Shown here in pieces: positions 36,195 to 48,299 of a stretch of 64,000 bases of DNA (positions within the stretch are counted from its first letter, which is position 1; each line of letters begins with the position of its first letter). The notes beneath the pieces were generated by a model, which worked only from the letters and a program-made list of their open reading frames with translations, made no database searches and was not told the origin of the DNA. The position numbers and the translations under genes are program-made. Origin of the DNA: Echinostoma caproni (taxonomy: Eukaryota; Platyhelminthes; Trematoda; Plagiorchiida; Echinostomatidae); contig UZAN01039473.1 of assembly GCA_900618425.1 (NCBI GenBank), positions 68,059 through 132,058 of the forward strand. The letters run 5' to 3'.

Positions 36195-38261
36195 GTAAGT
36201 CTTTGCAGATTTTACCCTTTTGCATTAGGGGAACATTTGAGCAAAATTCCCTTTTTATTTGTTAGCACCTATAATTATAAAATACAGAACATGCATAAAC
36301 TAGCAAGATCAACAACATTAATCATCTAATATTTTTATGAAATTGAAGAAAGTATAATTTTTGAACAGTTCTAAGCTGCCGATACAAGAAGGAATTAGAA
36401 CAGGTGCATTGTCATTGCGGAACCCGGCAAGAGCTTCGTTGTGGTACTATAAGACGGTGCAGACTATAGGAATAAGATTATAAACATTTTCGGAGATAGG
36501 CGACATCTGCTTCGCTCAAGCCCCTAAGACAGCACAATTTCATGTCTAAGGCAGCATATGAACAAATGAGACCGTGAGGAAACTTCGTTCATCGGCTTTG
36601 CGGTTCACCTAAACTTTACAAGCTCGGACGAGCTCTACGACTTATTTTACACATGAGCTCTGCATTTTACCATTCAGGTTCACGATCGTTCTTGAGTGTT
36701 TAGGAACCTGTTAGCAGACAGATGTCTCACCTCAGTCTGAAGGGTACATTCAGATCTGTCGAACGTATATGAGGATGACGCAAGATTGGCTTATCTATGT
36801 CATTATTAATTGTAACATCGTTGTTCACCAATGTTACTTTGAGGAGATACAATACACCATTCATGAGAATACATCACGGACCATGGGATAAACATCGGTT
36901 ATCCATTATCTAACTTCAGAGGGCTTCACCTACGGTGTAATCTCAGCATTTAGGTCAGCCTTGACGCAGAAGTTTATATGCGGAAGAAAGGAATTGCAAC
37001 CGTACCACCTCTGGGCCCACGTTTTGACTGGCATGTTTGTCGCAAATTTGGAAAACCCGGAAATTCGAAATACCATAAAAGGCTTAGAGTATCACTCTTG
37101 GATTAGCCCATTCGTTTGTTCAGGGCGCCAGACACTCTTGATGGTCTTCGGTGTGGGTTTCAGTCCTTGGGAGATCGTTAATTTCTTACTAGGTAACACA
37201 CTCATATGCGATGGAAATGTTTGTGATAACCGACAAATAGCGCTGGACAGCTTTTTCGTCCTGTTTGGGGCCGCGCTCAATTTCACGTAGGAAAGAGAAA
37301 TGGCCTTTGCATCCCATTATCCAGCTGTTACCTTTACTACGAGCTAGGATGGAACAATTAGTATATCAGTCTAAAGAAACTCCACATGGGCAGGTTAACA
37401 GACCCACTTCTCCTTCTTCTTATATCGTTAAGATGGAAGCAAAACCCCACCCGATCTCAAGCAGCTTGCATTAAAAATAGATGTTTTGCGAAAAAACTGC
37501 GGTCAGGATCGAATCAGCTAAGGTTGACACTACCGAAAACGCCTCACCAAATCGATATCTTCCGATGGAGGGATATACATTTGGACATTATTTGTTGCAC
37601 ATCCGTTCATTTCATAAACTTGTATATAAATGACTGTATTGTTCAGAGGAATAAGTTATCAAAAACGAGCTTATTCGATACGAGTGTTGTTCCGTCAATG
37701 TCATGACAGGACAACGCAAGGAGTCAGGGAGGTTTTAGTATCATATTAAAGTCTTGACTGAATTTTAAGAACCATTGTGGGTCTTCCACATAAAATATTT
37801 TTATGTATATCGATTCATGATTGATTCGACAAAACTTCTCAGAGGCAAAAGAACAATTTCCTTGGTGCGCATCAGGCATGCGCATCAGGTAATCTTTTGT
37901 TTTGATATCGCTGAACGTGAACTCGCGATAAATAAGTCAATGCAAACGTCATTTTCAGCGCGGGAAAATGATTTGAGATGAACAAGCCTCGAAGAATCAT
38001 TGCGATTATTCTTTATTTTTATATTATATTCCAGGACCGAACTACAGATATTACATAGATATACGATTGTCCATTTAGCATCGTCGGGAGGAACCAATAT
38101 TGCGGACGGTGGCATCAGGATTTGATAAAATTATGCAAAGATGTGAAAGTAAAATGTAAGACAAAGGAACAGATTACCACAACTAAAAAAATAATTACAT
38201 CACATGTTGGGCAGACGTTGACCATTTTTACATCGTTTTGTGTTTTTCATTTTGAATTTAG
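36195..38261 (+). other. Intron
   Basis: No acceptable exon was found. A strong acceptor at 38034 (TTATATTATATTCCAG) has no donor at an in-frame length before a phase-1 stop. The open frame 36961-37290 is not recognised. Confidence 0.55.
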
Positions 38262-38282
38262 TCAAGAGAATTGTAAAGATCG
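38262..38282 (+). CDS. Micro-exon C1, 21 nt
   Basis: The acceptor GTTTTTCATTTTGAATTTAG and donor GTGAGT enclose 21 nt reading KRIVKI in phase 1. It opens the charged, probably helical third block and follows the Pro-rich linker through a Phe codon. Confidence 0.85.
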
Positions 38283-40159
38283 GTGAGTCTTTATTATCAA
38301 TATCACGTCATTTATTTTTCATGACACAGTTGCTAACGGAAAGTTCTTAGCATCGTCAAATAATTTTGTGTGAGAAATTTCTTTCGAATACTACCTCCTT
38401 TGAGAAGATTTTTAGAAAATGGACAAACTTAAGGCCGAAATTTGATAGACATTGTGATTGGCATACGCTTAGCTGTTCGCGTTTTGGAAATAAATACCTG
38501 TATAATATATTTCTAAAAGGTTTACCTTAAAGAATTGAAAGACTGATCGGTGGTACGCATGGGTGGGACCGTTCGGTAGGCAGGGTTTATGGTGATCCTA
38601 CTTCAAGTCATCTGTTTCAGAGATTTGTATGCGAATAACAACCGGCTAGTCCAGAACTCACCGCAATTTCGCTGGCGGTTGCTTACTCGCGTCTGGTGCA
38701 ACACGGACAAAAATCCGAGTATTCCTGATGGCGAAAAAACTGAATTATTCGACATCAATTGTGCTCAAGGGTATACCCTAGCTTAAGCTCAAAAACAACC
38801 CACGATACCATATTCTATGCTCCTTGCTCTGATATATATTTTTAATGTATATGGCTAGTAGTGGTATGCAATTTGGGGAATATCTAAAAGGAAAACCTTT
38901 CCCTTCATATTGCACAGTGATTGCCAACAGATTTTCTACTCACGACCGAGTACACCTTTTGCCACAGCCGAACTTAGGACTGTGGACAGCATATTCGTGA
39001 TTACTAATGGATTCCCGAGGTTTCTGGGACGGATGGAGTAATGAGCCCATTTTGCACATAAATCGGTTATCACGAAATCAGGATGAAATCTGTTGCGGCC
39101 GTATCACTTGCAATAATACGACTGAATGCATCAATTGAGCTTCCAAGTTTCTAATGCTTCTAAAACGCGACTAAGAACAATATAACCTTGAAAAAATAAA
39201 CATAAAACGTTTTAAGTGATTCATGAACATGCAAGCGCAGCAAAACATTGCTATGTTATCGGTTTGTATTACTGAGTTGAGTCATTCCAAAACTGTTGTA
39301 CAGTTCAAATGAATCGATTTCTCTCACCTACTAAACATCGCATTGGAAAACCTCTCAATCAAGCCGTTTAGGTGATTGACAACTAGCTATTCGACGAATG
39401 TAATTTATTGGGTAAACAGTTATGTTGGTTGCTATATCCATCTGATATGAACCAATATATTGGAAAAACATTATTACAATATTCATAACAGACACCTTGA
39501 AATGCACATCGATCAAGCTAGTTAAGCACAATAATCGGTTGTTCCCTTGATTAGAATATCATGTAAGTGAATTCCTAGTTTAACCTTAAGAATTGGCGGC
39601 ATTATGAAGAGCTGGTCTTCCTGGCAGGAAAGGTAACTGTGCATCATGGTAGGTTATGTGGAATGTTCTCAGTGAGATCGGGGAATCCTGATGTTGCTCA
39701 CTATGAAGCTTCGAATACCAAACATTAGAATATTTCCTTGATAGAGCTAACATTCACATTTATCGAAACCACTGCTAGAGCCTGTGACTGTTGGCTCTGG
39801 CCTCAGCAAGAGTGAAAACTTTTGAATCTACCCTACAAGTTGGATCGGTGATTCGAATGTGAAAACAACAGTACTATCGGCGTGACCTCGTAGCCCAGAT
39901 GGTAGAGCATGCGTTGCTCGAAAGCGTAGGCGGCGTGCTCGCGTGGGTCCAAAGCCCACGGAAGCTACTCAACATTTCACAATTTTAACTTAAGAATTCA
40001 ATCTGCCATAAAAGAATGTGCCATATTTGGTGAAATGTTTAAAAGAATATGTAAGATGCAGTTTGTACAAATAATTCATAGAGATTATCTTTGCTAATTT
40101 GCTCTCTGAATACTCATTATCACAACTTTCTGGTCCTAATTCTGTGGCAAAAAATATAG
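38283..40159 (+). other. Intron with SINE
   Basis: It holds a tRNA-derived SINE copy from about 39885. A 21-nt AG-GT pair at 39628-39648 (KVTVHH, donor GTAGGT) is open in phase 1 but has a weaker donor than the exon at 40160-40180, so I left it out. Confidence 0.55.
39885..40012 (+). mobile_element. tRNA-derived SINE
   Basis: An A-box-like TAGCCCAGATGGTAGAGC and a B-box-like GGGTCCAAAGCC lie in a well-formed T-arm (CGTGGG stem, 7-nt loop, CCCACG). The downstream body, GCTACTCAACATTTCACAAT and on to CAATCTGCC, matches the SINE relic at 14240-14345. It is a Pol III-type short retroposon rather than a tRNA gene. Confidence 0.65.
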
Positions 40160-40180
40160 CGAAACAAGTACCTAAAGGAA
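40160..40180 (+). CDS. Micro-exon C2, 21 nt
   Basis: A tract containing ACTTTCTGGTCCTAATTCT leads to acceptor AAATATAG, and donor GTGAGT follows 21 nt later. Phase-1 reading is KQVPKG. A later AAG would give a 12-nt exon (PKG) in the same frame, so the acceptor is not certain. Confidence 0.65.
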
Positions 40181-42090
40181 GTGAGTTGCTCATTCAGAGT
40201 TTTACAGTAGTTAATTTACATACCATTAACATATGAGAAACCAGTTTTCAATCTAGGCGACGAAATGTGGAAAAGAGGAATCCGGGAATGGATTGAACAG
40301 CAACCAGCTTGATTCATAACATGCATTTTAAGGCAATGGCAGAACTAGTTATATCCATTTCGCCATTAAAATCATCGAGAATGAACGAAATACTAGGAGT
40401 AAGACAAATACCCAAAAATATTTGACTATTATTACACAGATGGTTGGTGATCGGCAAATGTATTTAAATGAATTTAAACACAATGTAAGTTTTACTTCAA
40501 ATAATGATTTGAGAAAAATATTTCAGTTATTACATGTTTTTCTTTAATCAGAAAGTAAACGCATTGAAATCCCTTTCCCCTATAGGAAACAAAAATTACA
40601 GCGTTTAAAGGTTAAACTCCGAGTACACTTCTTTGTATACATTTTGAGTGACTGAAGTGCAGACTGCGAGCGTTGCTCTCGCAGGTTTCTTCGAGTAGTA
40701 AAAAGTGTTCGAAGATATTTCGTAGCCCGGTCTACGCAACACCATCAGCGTTGACTGGTGAAGGCGAAAATTCTTAGCGTGATTGAAGCAACATAAGTTT
40801 TTGATTTTGTTTTCTGCACCCTTTCAACCTTATTGATCAAATCCGTCTACCGGTTGCCAGTTAAATATCTCGTTGGTTGCCCTGGTTATCCACACCCTTG
40901 TATTCATGTGCCCGTTAGATGTCTTGGTTCCACTTGAGATCAACTAAAACTCGGTTTCAAAATTGTTTGAAGCTGTCCAAAATCGCCAGTGCTTTCTTTG
41001 ATAGTGATACACGGGTTGCGTTTTCATCAGCCTGCTTATATTGTTACACCCAGTGTACTCCGTTTCTAATTTTCTATGAAAATGTCTGCCAATAATGATC
41101 CCAATTGCTAACCCATGGCCATTCTTTCGTCATTAGGACGACTTTGATCTAACACCATGCGTAACTTGCACCAAGGTATTTATGCATTGACTTTTTTGTT
41201 CCTCGCCCCATCACTTTTGCATCGATCACTTCGGAAGCACGATCTCCAGCATCCGTGGGAAATAAACTCGGCTACTTCTCCTCAAGTATTTAACTATCCG
41301 TATGTGTTCGTGTAAAAATGTTCAAAGTTTTCAAGTGGTCGGTTCGACCGAGTATCTCTCACTGTCTCGGTCTCTTTGACGGACCTAACTTCTACCGGTT
41401 CATCATTAGAGTTTGGCAAGAAAGCCTATATCTTCTGTGCAACCAAGTTTCTGATGGCTATAAGAATGTGGTGTCCAGTACCAATACTGTTTTGGTATCA
41501 AGCACCTTCTGATCGCACATTTCTGGCTCCTCCAGGAGTTTTGGTTCTCGTGTTCTTTTAGCGCGTCGTTCGTAAGCAGCGGTGGTCCATGGATATCTGA
41601 TACGTGGAAACACCTAAAATTCGAGTTTGTGCATAAATTTGAATTCGATCAGCGCTGCAGTGTCTCCATTCGTCTGTAATATGTTTTTACTCAGCGTATT
41701 TCGTGCACCAGTTGTTGGTTCCTCCAGAAGCTCAGAATCGAATTGTAGGTTAGTATCCGGTAGACGGCGTATTTCAGTTGACTATTTTCACGTCGTTTAA
41801 CTAATGTTTTCAGGAATGGTACTTCTTTCGTTTTTTCGTCCAAGATGAATTCCATTGCAGCAAACACATTGTTGATCAAACAGTGCATCTTGACTCGGTT
41901 ACCGATCATCTGTAATCATCAATTCTTGCTAGGAGAGCTCACCAAAATAACAATACCAACACCACCATCATCATAAACAAGAACATACTGATCATTTTTC
42001 CACGGAACGGCTGATCAAACCACTGCATTAACTAGTTGATGATACAGTTTCACCGGTCTATCACATTTTTATATTTCTATTCTATTCAAG
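40181..42090 (+). other. Intron with Penelope-like relic
   Basis: It holds an antisense Penelope-like reverse-transcriptase relic. A 45-nt AG-GT pair at 40440-40484 is open only in phase 0 and was rejected for this gene. Confidence 0.55.
41230..41910 (-). mobile_element. Penelope-like element relic
   Basis: On the minus strand the 41909-41691 frame reads CLINNVFAAMEFILDEKTK, then EVPFLKTLVKRRENSQLKYA and VYRILTYNSILSFWRNQQLVHE. This resembles the Penelope-like RT segment with 'PFLD-LV-R---G-L---VYRK-T-T---L-F-S-HP--HK'. A stop follows and later frames (to about 41230) are broken. The C-terminal GIY-YIG region may extend to about 40800 but is not clear. Confidence 0.6.
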
Positions 42091-42111
42091 TGAAACTCAA
42101 CAAAGGCTTCA
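42091..42111 (+). CDS. Micro-exon C3, 21 nt
   Basis: The strong acceptor TATTTCTATTCTATTCAAG and donor GTAAGT enclose 21 nt reading KLNKGF in phase 1. An inner AAG would give a 6-nt exon in the same frame. Confidence 0.82.
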
Positions 42112-42389
42112 GTAAGTAATTCAATATGCGTCGAATCAGGTGCTTCTCATCTCATATCCTTTTTTGCGTTGCTCAAACGCTTTCGGTAAACTTTTGAGCT
42201 ACTTATTCCGATTCTAATTCTAGGAAATATCTTAAGTTACAGCTTACAACCATTGTTTCACAACCTGGTTGGCTTTTGTGTACTAAGTGAATTCGTGATT
42301 GAGGCTGCTGTTGTGGTCGTGGGTCGTTGGAATTTTATAAATACTCTCAAGAAACAGCGCTCCCCATGAACTTTCATAAGTATTTGGAT

Positions 42390-42804
42390 NNNNNNNNNNN
42401 NNNNNNNNNNNNNNNNNNNNNNNNNNNNNNNNNNNNNNNNNNNNNNNNNNNNNNNNNNNNNNNNNNNNNNNNNNNNNNNNNNNNNNNNNNNNNNNNNNNN
42501 NNNNNNNNNNNNNNNNNNNNNNNNNNNNNNNNNNNNNNNNNNNNNNNNNNNNNNNNNNNNNNNNNNNNNNNNNNNNNNNNNNNNNNNNNNNNNNNNNNNN
42601 NNNNNNNNNNNNNNNNNNNNNNNNNNNNNNNNNNNNNNNNNNNNNNNNNNNNNNNNNNNNNNNNNNNNNNNNNNNNNNNNNNNNNNNNNNNNNNNNNNNN
42701 NNNNNNNNNNNNNNNNNNNNNNNNNNNNNNNNNNNNNNNNNNNNNNNNNNNNNNNNNNNNNNNNNNNNNNNNNNNNNNNNNNNNNNNNNNNNNNNNNNNN
42801 NNNN
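42390..42804. other. Assembly gap (N run)
   Basis: About 415 unresolved bases lie in the intron between 42112 and 43695, so a missing micro-exon here cannot be excluded. Confidence 0.99.
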
Positions 42805-43695
42805 CGGGTAGCTAGCAGACTGGCGCGGAATTCTCCAGCTTTACGGGGTACGTTGGTGCGTAAACGCAAGAGAATTATACTGTATTGTATTGAAGCTTTA
42901 GCGAGTTATATACTAGCTTTCAGCAAAAAAAATAGATCACCATTACAATTTTATAAAAAAGAGTGAAAAGGTGGGGCTTAGAAGGTGCACAAATATGAGT
43001 TAATTACCAGGTTCCTTAGAAAGCACAGAACGAACACTGTCCTTGTCGGTCAGTATCCGGACAAGATAGGGTACCAAAGGTTTCTGTATGCAGATATGCA
43101 AGACGGGATAAGTTTGTATTTAGAGAGAGTTGGAGATTTGCATGCGCACAAATCAATGTGTGGAGGATAGGTACAATCAGATAGAATATTGTCAGCAAAC
43201 TTTAAGCACGCTTCAATAAGGGCAGTACACATATTGCGCAGCCGTTCAAGGTCCCACATCGACAGTTCCAGTTTTGCTATTCCGATTCACCAACAACCTC
43301 AAACGTATTGAAAAGGATAGATGTGGTTCGAGTTGACCGAGTAATGTGAAACCTCGTAGTGCACTGAATCACAAAAACGTCTTCATTCAAGACTTTTAAA
43401 CCAAATCACGCCCATCCTTCACAAGTTGCTCGAATGTTCAGTCATCGTTCATTGGGATAACAGACCAGTCCGTCAACAAACCCACCATATAATCTAAACT
43501 TCAACTAGCACAAAATATGAAAAACTCACCTGCGAAATAAAAGACTATGAGAATTGATTCTTTAAACTTTGAAGCTGGTCTGATGATGTTTATTAAAAGT
43601 GCAAAACATGCTAAAGCTTTCACGAATCGTGGTATAAACTAATTATTTGGTGAAATATTTACAACTCTGGCTTGATCACATTACTTTTCTTATAG

Positions 43696-43734
43696 AAATC
43701 CTGAAAGACGTAGTCACCGCTGTTCAAAATAATG
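43696..43734 (+). CDS. Exon C4, 39 nt
   Basis: The acceptor TCACATTACTTTTCTTATAG and donor GTGAGT enclose 39 nt reading ILKDVVTAVQNN in phase 1. It is the third 39-nt exon of the window. Its hydrophobic spacing is like MEQKEVLDLVPS and EERNTLANAVPS, but the similarity is too weak to call homologous. Confidence 0.9.
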
Positions 43735-43895
43735 GTGAGTGCAAAATTTTTCTTCCATTTTCCGATGATAAAACCAGTAATATTTTATGGTTTCTAAACA
43801 ATAACAAATAAAGAAGTTTAAAACTGAAATATACCCAAAAAGGACTGCGCAATCAATCATTTTTGAATTCCGGTTTCATTGATGATCTCGTTCAG

Positions 43896-43925
43896 AAGTG
43901 CAATTCCAATATGACCCCGGTTTCG
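43896..43925 (+). CDS. Micro-exon C5, 30 nt
   Basis: The acceptor TTGATGATCTCGTTCAG and donor GTGAGT enclose 30 nt reading VQFQYDPGF in phase 1. The preceding intron is only 161 nt. Confidence 0.78.
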
Positions 43926-45989
43926 GTGAGTTAAAGTGAATTTCGAGGTGGCAGGTTTTCTCCGTGCGCATTCGAAACAAATGCGAAAATACTTTATGAC
44001 GTATTATACAAATGCAATCAGACACGGTCAAATAAACTACCTGATAACTTCCTGACTTCAGGACTAATGTTGACTAGATGAAATAATGAAATAATATTTC
44101 TCATGATCAACTGGTTAAATTAAATGAGGGTTGCAATTGTAACTGTTCACGATCGCATTACTACAGTGTCTCTGAGAAACACTTCTGTATTTGGTATCAC
44201 CTTGCATCGGGTCTTCTACAGGATTTCGTATTGCACAATTATGAGCCTTACAAAAAAAATCCGGTTTGTATCTACGCTTCGCTATTACCTCAAATTGCAT
44301 CACTTTGCAATAGTTTTGTGCAGTGAATATTTAATTGGCTCCAATGACCTATTGAGACTAGATACTTCAACTGTGAGCAATTTACATCAATTCAGATATT
44401 ATTAATAATGAAGAAAAATGAGTTTTCCAAACCTGTTTGTTCCCATGTATATTTGGCTTTGACGGCTTGAGTAGTTCAAACAAACATTTTGATTTGCAGA
44501 AATTCTTGTTGAATGGATGACAATGATGAATTCAAATGGTATGTCCGGAAAAAGACGTTTACAATAATGATCTGTTTTGAAACTAAATGTCAGCCTGCTA
44601 ATCACTGTGATTATTTCGCATGATGTTAGTGCATTCATTTCAAGCAGCTTTGTTTGAGGGCTACATGTATTGCATACTAGAAATCTCACCAAATTGTCGG
44701 AGATGCTCAATATCTACCACTGCTACGAATGAATTTCTAGAACATTCAAGGTGCTAAATTCTCAACTCTGGACCTGACTTACGTTCCAGTGGCATCATTA
44801 CCTCGTAGTAGTGAATAAAAAGAAAACAGCATGTTTTCATGTATTCGCTCTCAAAATCCAACCTGCAGTGAAATCAGACTATGAGGAGTTGGTGTGTTCT
44901 ATATCATTCAACTTGAAAGTGACCGTCTTGATGCACACGCGTGCGAGGAAACCGAGACACACGCGAAGAAACCTAGCGTATTATTACAAACACCGCAAGG
45001 TGCAACGTGTGGCATAAGCCGTTCTCAGGCTATCGGGCATTTTGAATGTAATTAAATGACATATACACCTGAATAGTAAAACTGTTGGACAAGAGTTAGT
45101 GATAACCCAGCGGTTTCAAAAGTGAAACGTCAATCACATGAACATCAGAAAAAACTCTGATCGGATTTCAACGCTCATCCATGTCTTCTTAAGCAGACTT
45201 CTGAGAATATTCATTCGACGCTCATTCAAGTGTTTCTTCGACTTATATTCAAATATACCGACATTCTCTATTTTAACTTAGTCAAAACAATTCTCTTTTG
45301 ATGAACCACTGCACACGGGAATGAAAAATGAGCTGCCGAATGTAATAGATACAAACTCGAAGAACGATATTGGTGGCTCTGATATATTACATGGAAAGAC
45401 TTGGTTGGATTTGTACACGTATGATAAATTTGTGCTTCGGGATGTTCCATCCAAAAACTTGTGGTTTCAAAAAACCACTTTGATCAGTCTGAAGAATCTT
45501 ATTCCTATGGGTTTGCACTGGGTACATCAGATTCCATATCCCGCTTATTCCGCTGTATCTAAATCAGATACAATTGTATTGGTGTCTGAAACCACCCTGT
45601 TGGATCACAGAATAAAGTTGTTCCTATTACCCTTAGATTCTCGAAGTACGATGTGGCTTAAATAAGCTTTCACGCACGAATTTAATTAGCTTTGGTATTC
45701 TGTGTACGTTCCTGTGCATCAACCCGTGTGCGGTAACTTCTACGTGATATTTTGGTAGCAAATATAGATAGAGAGTGAGTGACATTTTGTTCATTGTGGG
45801 TGTATATGTTACGTGATATTTACCCTGAGCGTTACTAATCCAACTCAACCTAATATAGCGATGAAAATCTCCCGGGAAATTGTGGCAGTGCATAAGACTG
45901 ATGCCAGTTTCATTGTCAGGCACCAACTAAATTGTTGTGCTGTTGTCTGTTATCAGCTAATCCTTTATCCCTTTGATCCCCCGTTACAG
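43926..45989 (+). other. Intron
   Basis: No supportable exon or element was seen. Overlapping open frames on both strands (for example 44124-44405 and 45321-45665) look like chance. Confidence 0.55.
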
Positions 45990-46025
45990 AAATGACTAGA
46001 CAGCTGCATCAATACCTGATTCGAG
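45990..46025 (+). CDS. Micro-exon C6, 36 nt
   Basis: The acceptor CCTTTGATCCCCCGTTACAG and donor GTACGT enclose 36 nt reading MTRQLHQYLIR in phase 1. It is amphipathic and likely helical. Confidence 0.87.
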
Positions 46026-46406
46026 GTACGTTTTACTAATGCAAAAATGTGACCAATTCAGGTAACCAATTGGAGGCTATAAAACTATGACCTAGTTGAA
46101 CAACATTTACTGTGTCAGAATTCTTGAGTGTGAGTTTTACTGTTCGTTATCCAACTGAGTGTTAGTTCTTGTTTTGAAAGATGATCATCGTTTGTCAGGA
46201 TTCTTCCACTGATTAGTTACGCAAAACTGATTTTACAAGGCTTCTTTATTATTTTTCAGAACCAAAACTGGCATTGCAGTTGTATCCAATGTGCAATGAA
46301 TTATTTATTATTAGCTAGTTTATCGAAGTCGTTCCCTAACTTACTGCAACTCAATCCTGTTATTTGATGTATCTATAAAATTGATTTACGGCGTTGTATC
46401 AAACAG

Positions 46407-46427
46407 CAATTCCGAGGTACTTACATG
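46407..46427 (+). CDS. Micro-exon C7, 21 nt
   Basis: The acceptor GTTGTATCAAACAG and donor GTGAGT enclose 21 nt reading IPRYLH in phase 1. The acceptor tract is modest, while the donor and frame are good. Confidence 0.7.
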
Positions 46428-46675
46428 GTGAGTAACATGTATTCTGTGCCCTATTATAAACGGTAAGACAAAAAACCTGTTGTTGATTCTCACATTAAAC
46501 TTAAGCAATGGCTTAGACTATTCGATTCCAACATTTAACTATAATGTGCCTCATTTTAGAATGTTAGATGAAAAACACGAGATGCGCTCATTTTCAGGTG
46601 TTGTAATTCCAGTTGAAAACAATACCAAATTGTAATTTACAGTATTGTCCTGTTTACATTTATTATGATTACCAG

Positions 46676-46693
46676 CGCTTCAAGAGGCTCATG
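46676..46693 (+). CDS. Micro-exon C8, 18 nt
   Basis: The acceptor TTTATTATGATTACCAG is followed by 18 nt (CGCTTCAAGAGGCTCATG) and GTGAGT. Phase-1 reading is LQEAH. Confidence 0.83.
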
Positions 46694-48284
46694 GTGAGTT
46701 TTTCCAAAGCTCGTTTTATTATATCGGGATTTCTAGTGTCATCTACTTGCTTAGACCTATGAACGCCCGATTGGTTTAACAATACATTAGTTTATTCTGC
46801 CACCGCCGTTTACGCTGCGCATTTCGTTATTTCTCCAGGCAGCGTTTGTATGCTCTTGTCTCGCTGCCTGAAAATTTTCTATAATCTGAAAACAAAAATA
46901 AAGTAGAGCTGAATATATATATGTGTGTGTTTCAGCCATCATCGGTTTAACTCAGAAATGATAAAGAGTATCCTTTCTTAAAGGCAATGACAAAGCACTG
47001 TTGCTTAGAATGCCGCAGAAGAGCTGTGGTTATTGTTACCAAACCATTTGACAAAGTATCTCCATGAAAAAAGCTCAGAGCAAATAACAACAGTAAACCT
47101 CTTTTTGATGAGGATTTTGAAGGTGATTCTGTGTGCAACTCGAATCATAATCACAGCAGTGAATTTCAAACCCGCCTGCTTGTACGGTCGATGTGAACGG
47201 AAATTTGCCGAGCAATTTATCTTAAGCAGAAAAGGCGAATTATTTATATCACTACCGATCCCTTTGGAATCTTCAAATTTCAGTTGCACCATACGACGAA
47301 AATTGTACGTTCAAACGCTGGCTCGGACAACTATGTGATCTTTTTATACATTCACCAATTCGCAAATATTGCTCACACAAATTAGGTTTCTTGAAGTTGG
47401 AAAGATTATTTATGATTTTTATTTTCTTTGTTCGTTTGTTGTAAGTCATTTTCAAAATAGCGATGATCTCTAGAGCTCACTTGTCGGACCGGCAGAGGTA
47501 CTTCGATTCGCACATAAATACAGTTGTCTTAAATCTTCATCAGATATCCACCACGGAGTTTAGTTAATTATTGTGTTGTTTACAAACGAATGTATCAGTC
47601 TGTATGCTGTCTATATGAGCCGTAGTTGTATCCGATCGACCATGCATGGTCATAAAAAAATGACCAGTCCAATAATTTTACTTGACAAATTCTCGTTTGT
47701 GTAATTGATGGTTTGGCAGATTGAAGTTTTATGTTGAGATTATGAATAGTTCAGCTAAGCTACGAAGACACACCAAAAGCACTGATCTTTCCACATTCGA
47801 ATTACTCACCTAACTCAAAGATGTATGTGGCATGTGACAGGTGAAATCACTCATACTAGGTATATAAGAGTGAGTAGGGTAGACTCAAACCATGACCAGA
47901 CTGCCATCGTCAGTTTTGAACGTGAAAACGAATGCACTTTAGAATGCTTCCAGAAAAAGTGAAATATCCTTTTATCTTAACCAAATGGTTTTCTCTCTGG
48001 GAGACTACGATAAATATCGCCAGTGAAATATCGAACCCAGTGTAATCAGCTTTGCGGAAACAGCCGGAACACAATTTGAACAGCATTCATTCCTCTGTTG
48101 CTTTCATCTGTGCGGAATTTATTTGTCAATATTTCTCTTTATTGATAATAGGGTGCATTCATTCCTGCAATTCTGTGCATAAGTCATTTATAAATGTAAC
48201 GCATTGCAAACAAATCAAAAACAATTCATCATCAGAAATCACCGAACGAATTCACGTAGCTTCTAAATTTGTCACCCGTTCTAG
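46694..48284 (+). other. Intron
   Basis: A 9-nt AG-GT pair at 46839-46847 (GCAGCGTTT, donor GTATGC) is open in phase 1 but weak. Nothing else supportable was found. Confidence 0.5.
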
Positions 48285-48299
48285 TCAAAAATGCTAAGG
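48285..48299 (+). CDS. Micro-exon C9, 15 nt
   Basis: The acceptor GTCACCCGTTCTAG is followed by 15 nt (TCAAAAATGCTAAGG) and GTAAGT. Phase-1 reading is KNAK. Confidence 0.8.

Noticed and set aside
39628..39648. 21-nt interval (KVTVHH) with GTAGGT
   Set aside because: Open in phase 1, but the donor is weaker than that of 40160-40180. It could be an extra exon.
40440..40484. 45-nt AG-GTAAGT interval
   Set aside because: Open only in phase 0; stop in phase 1.
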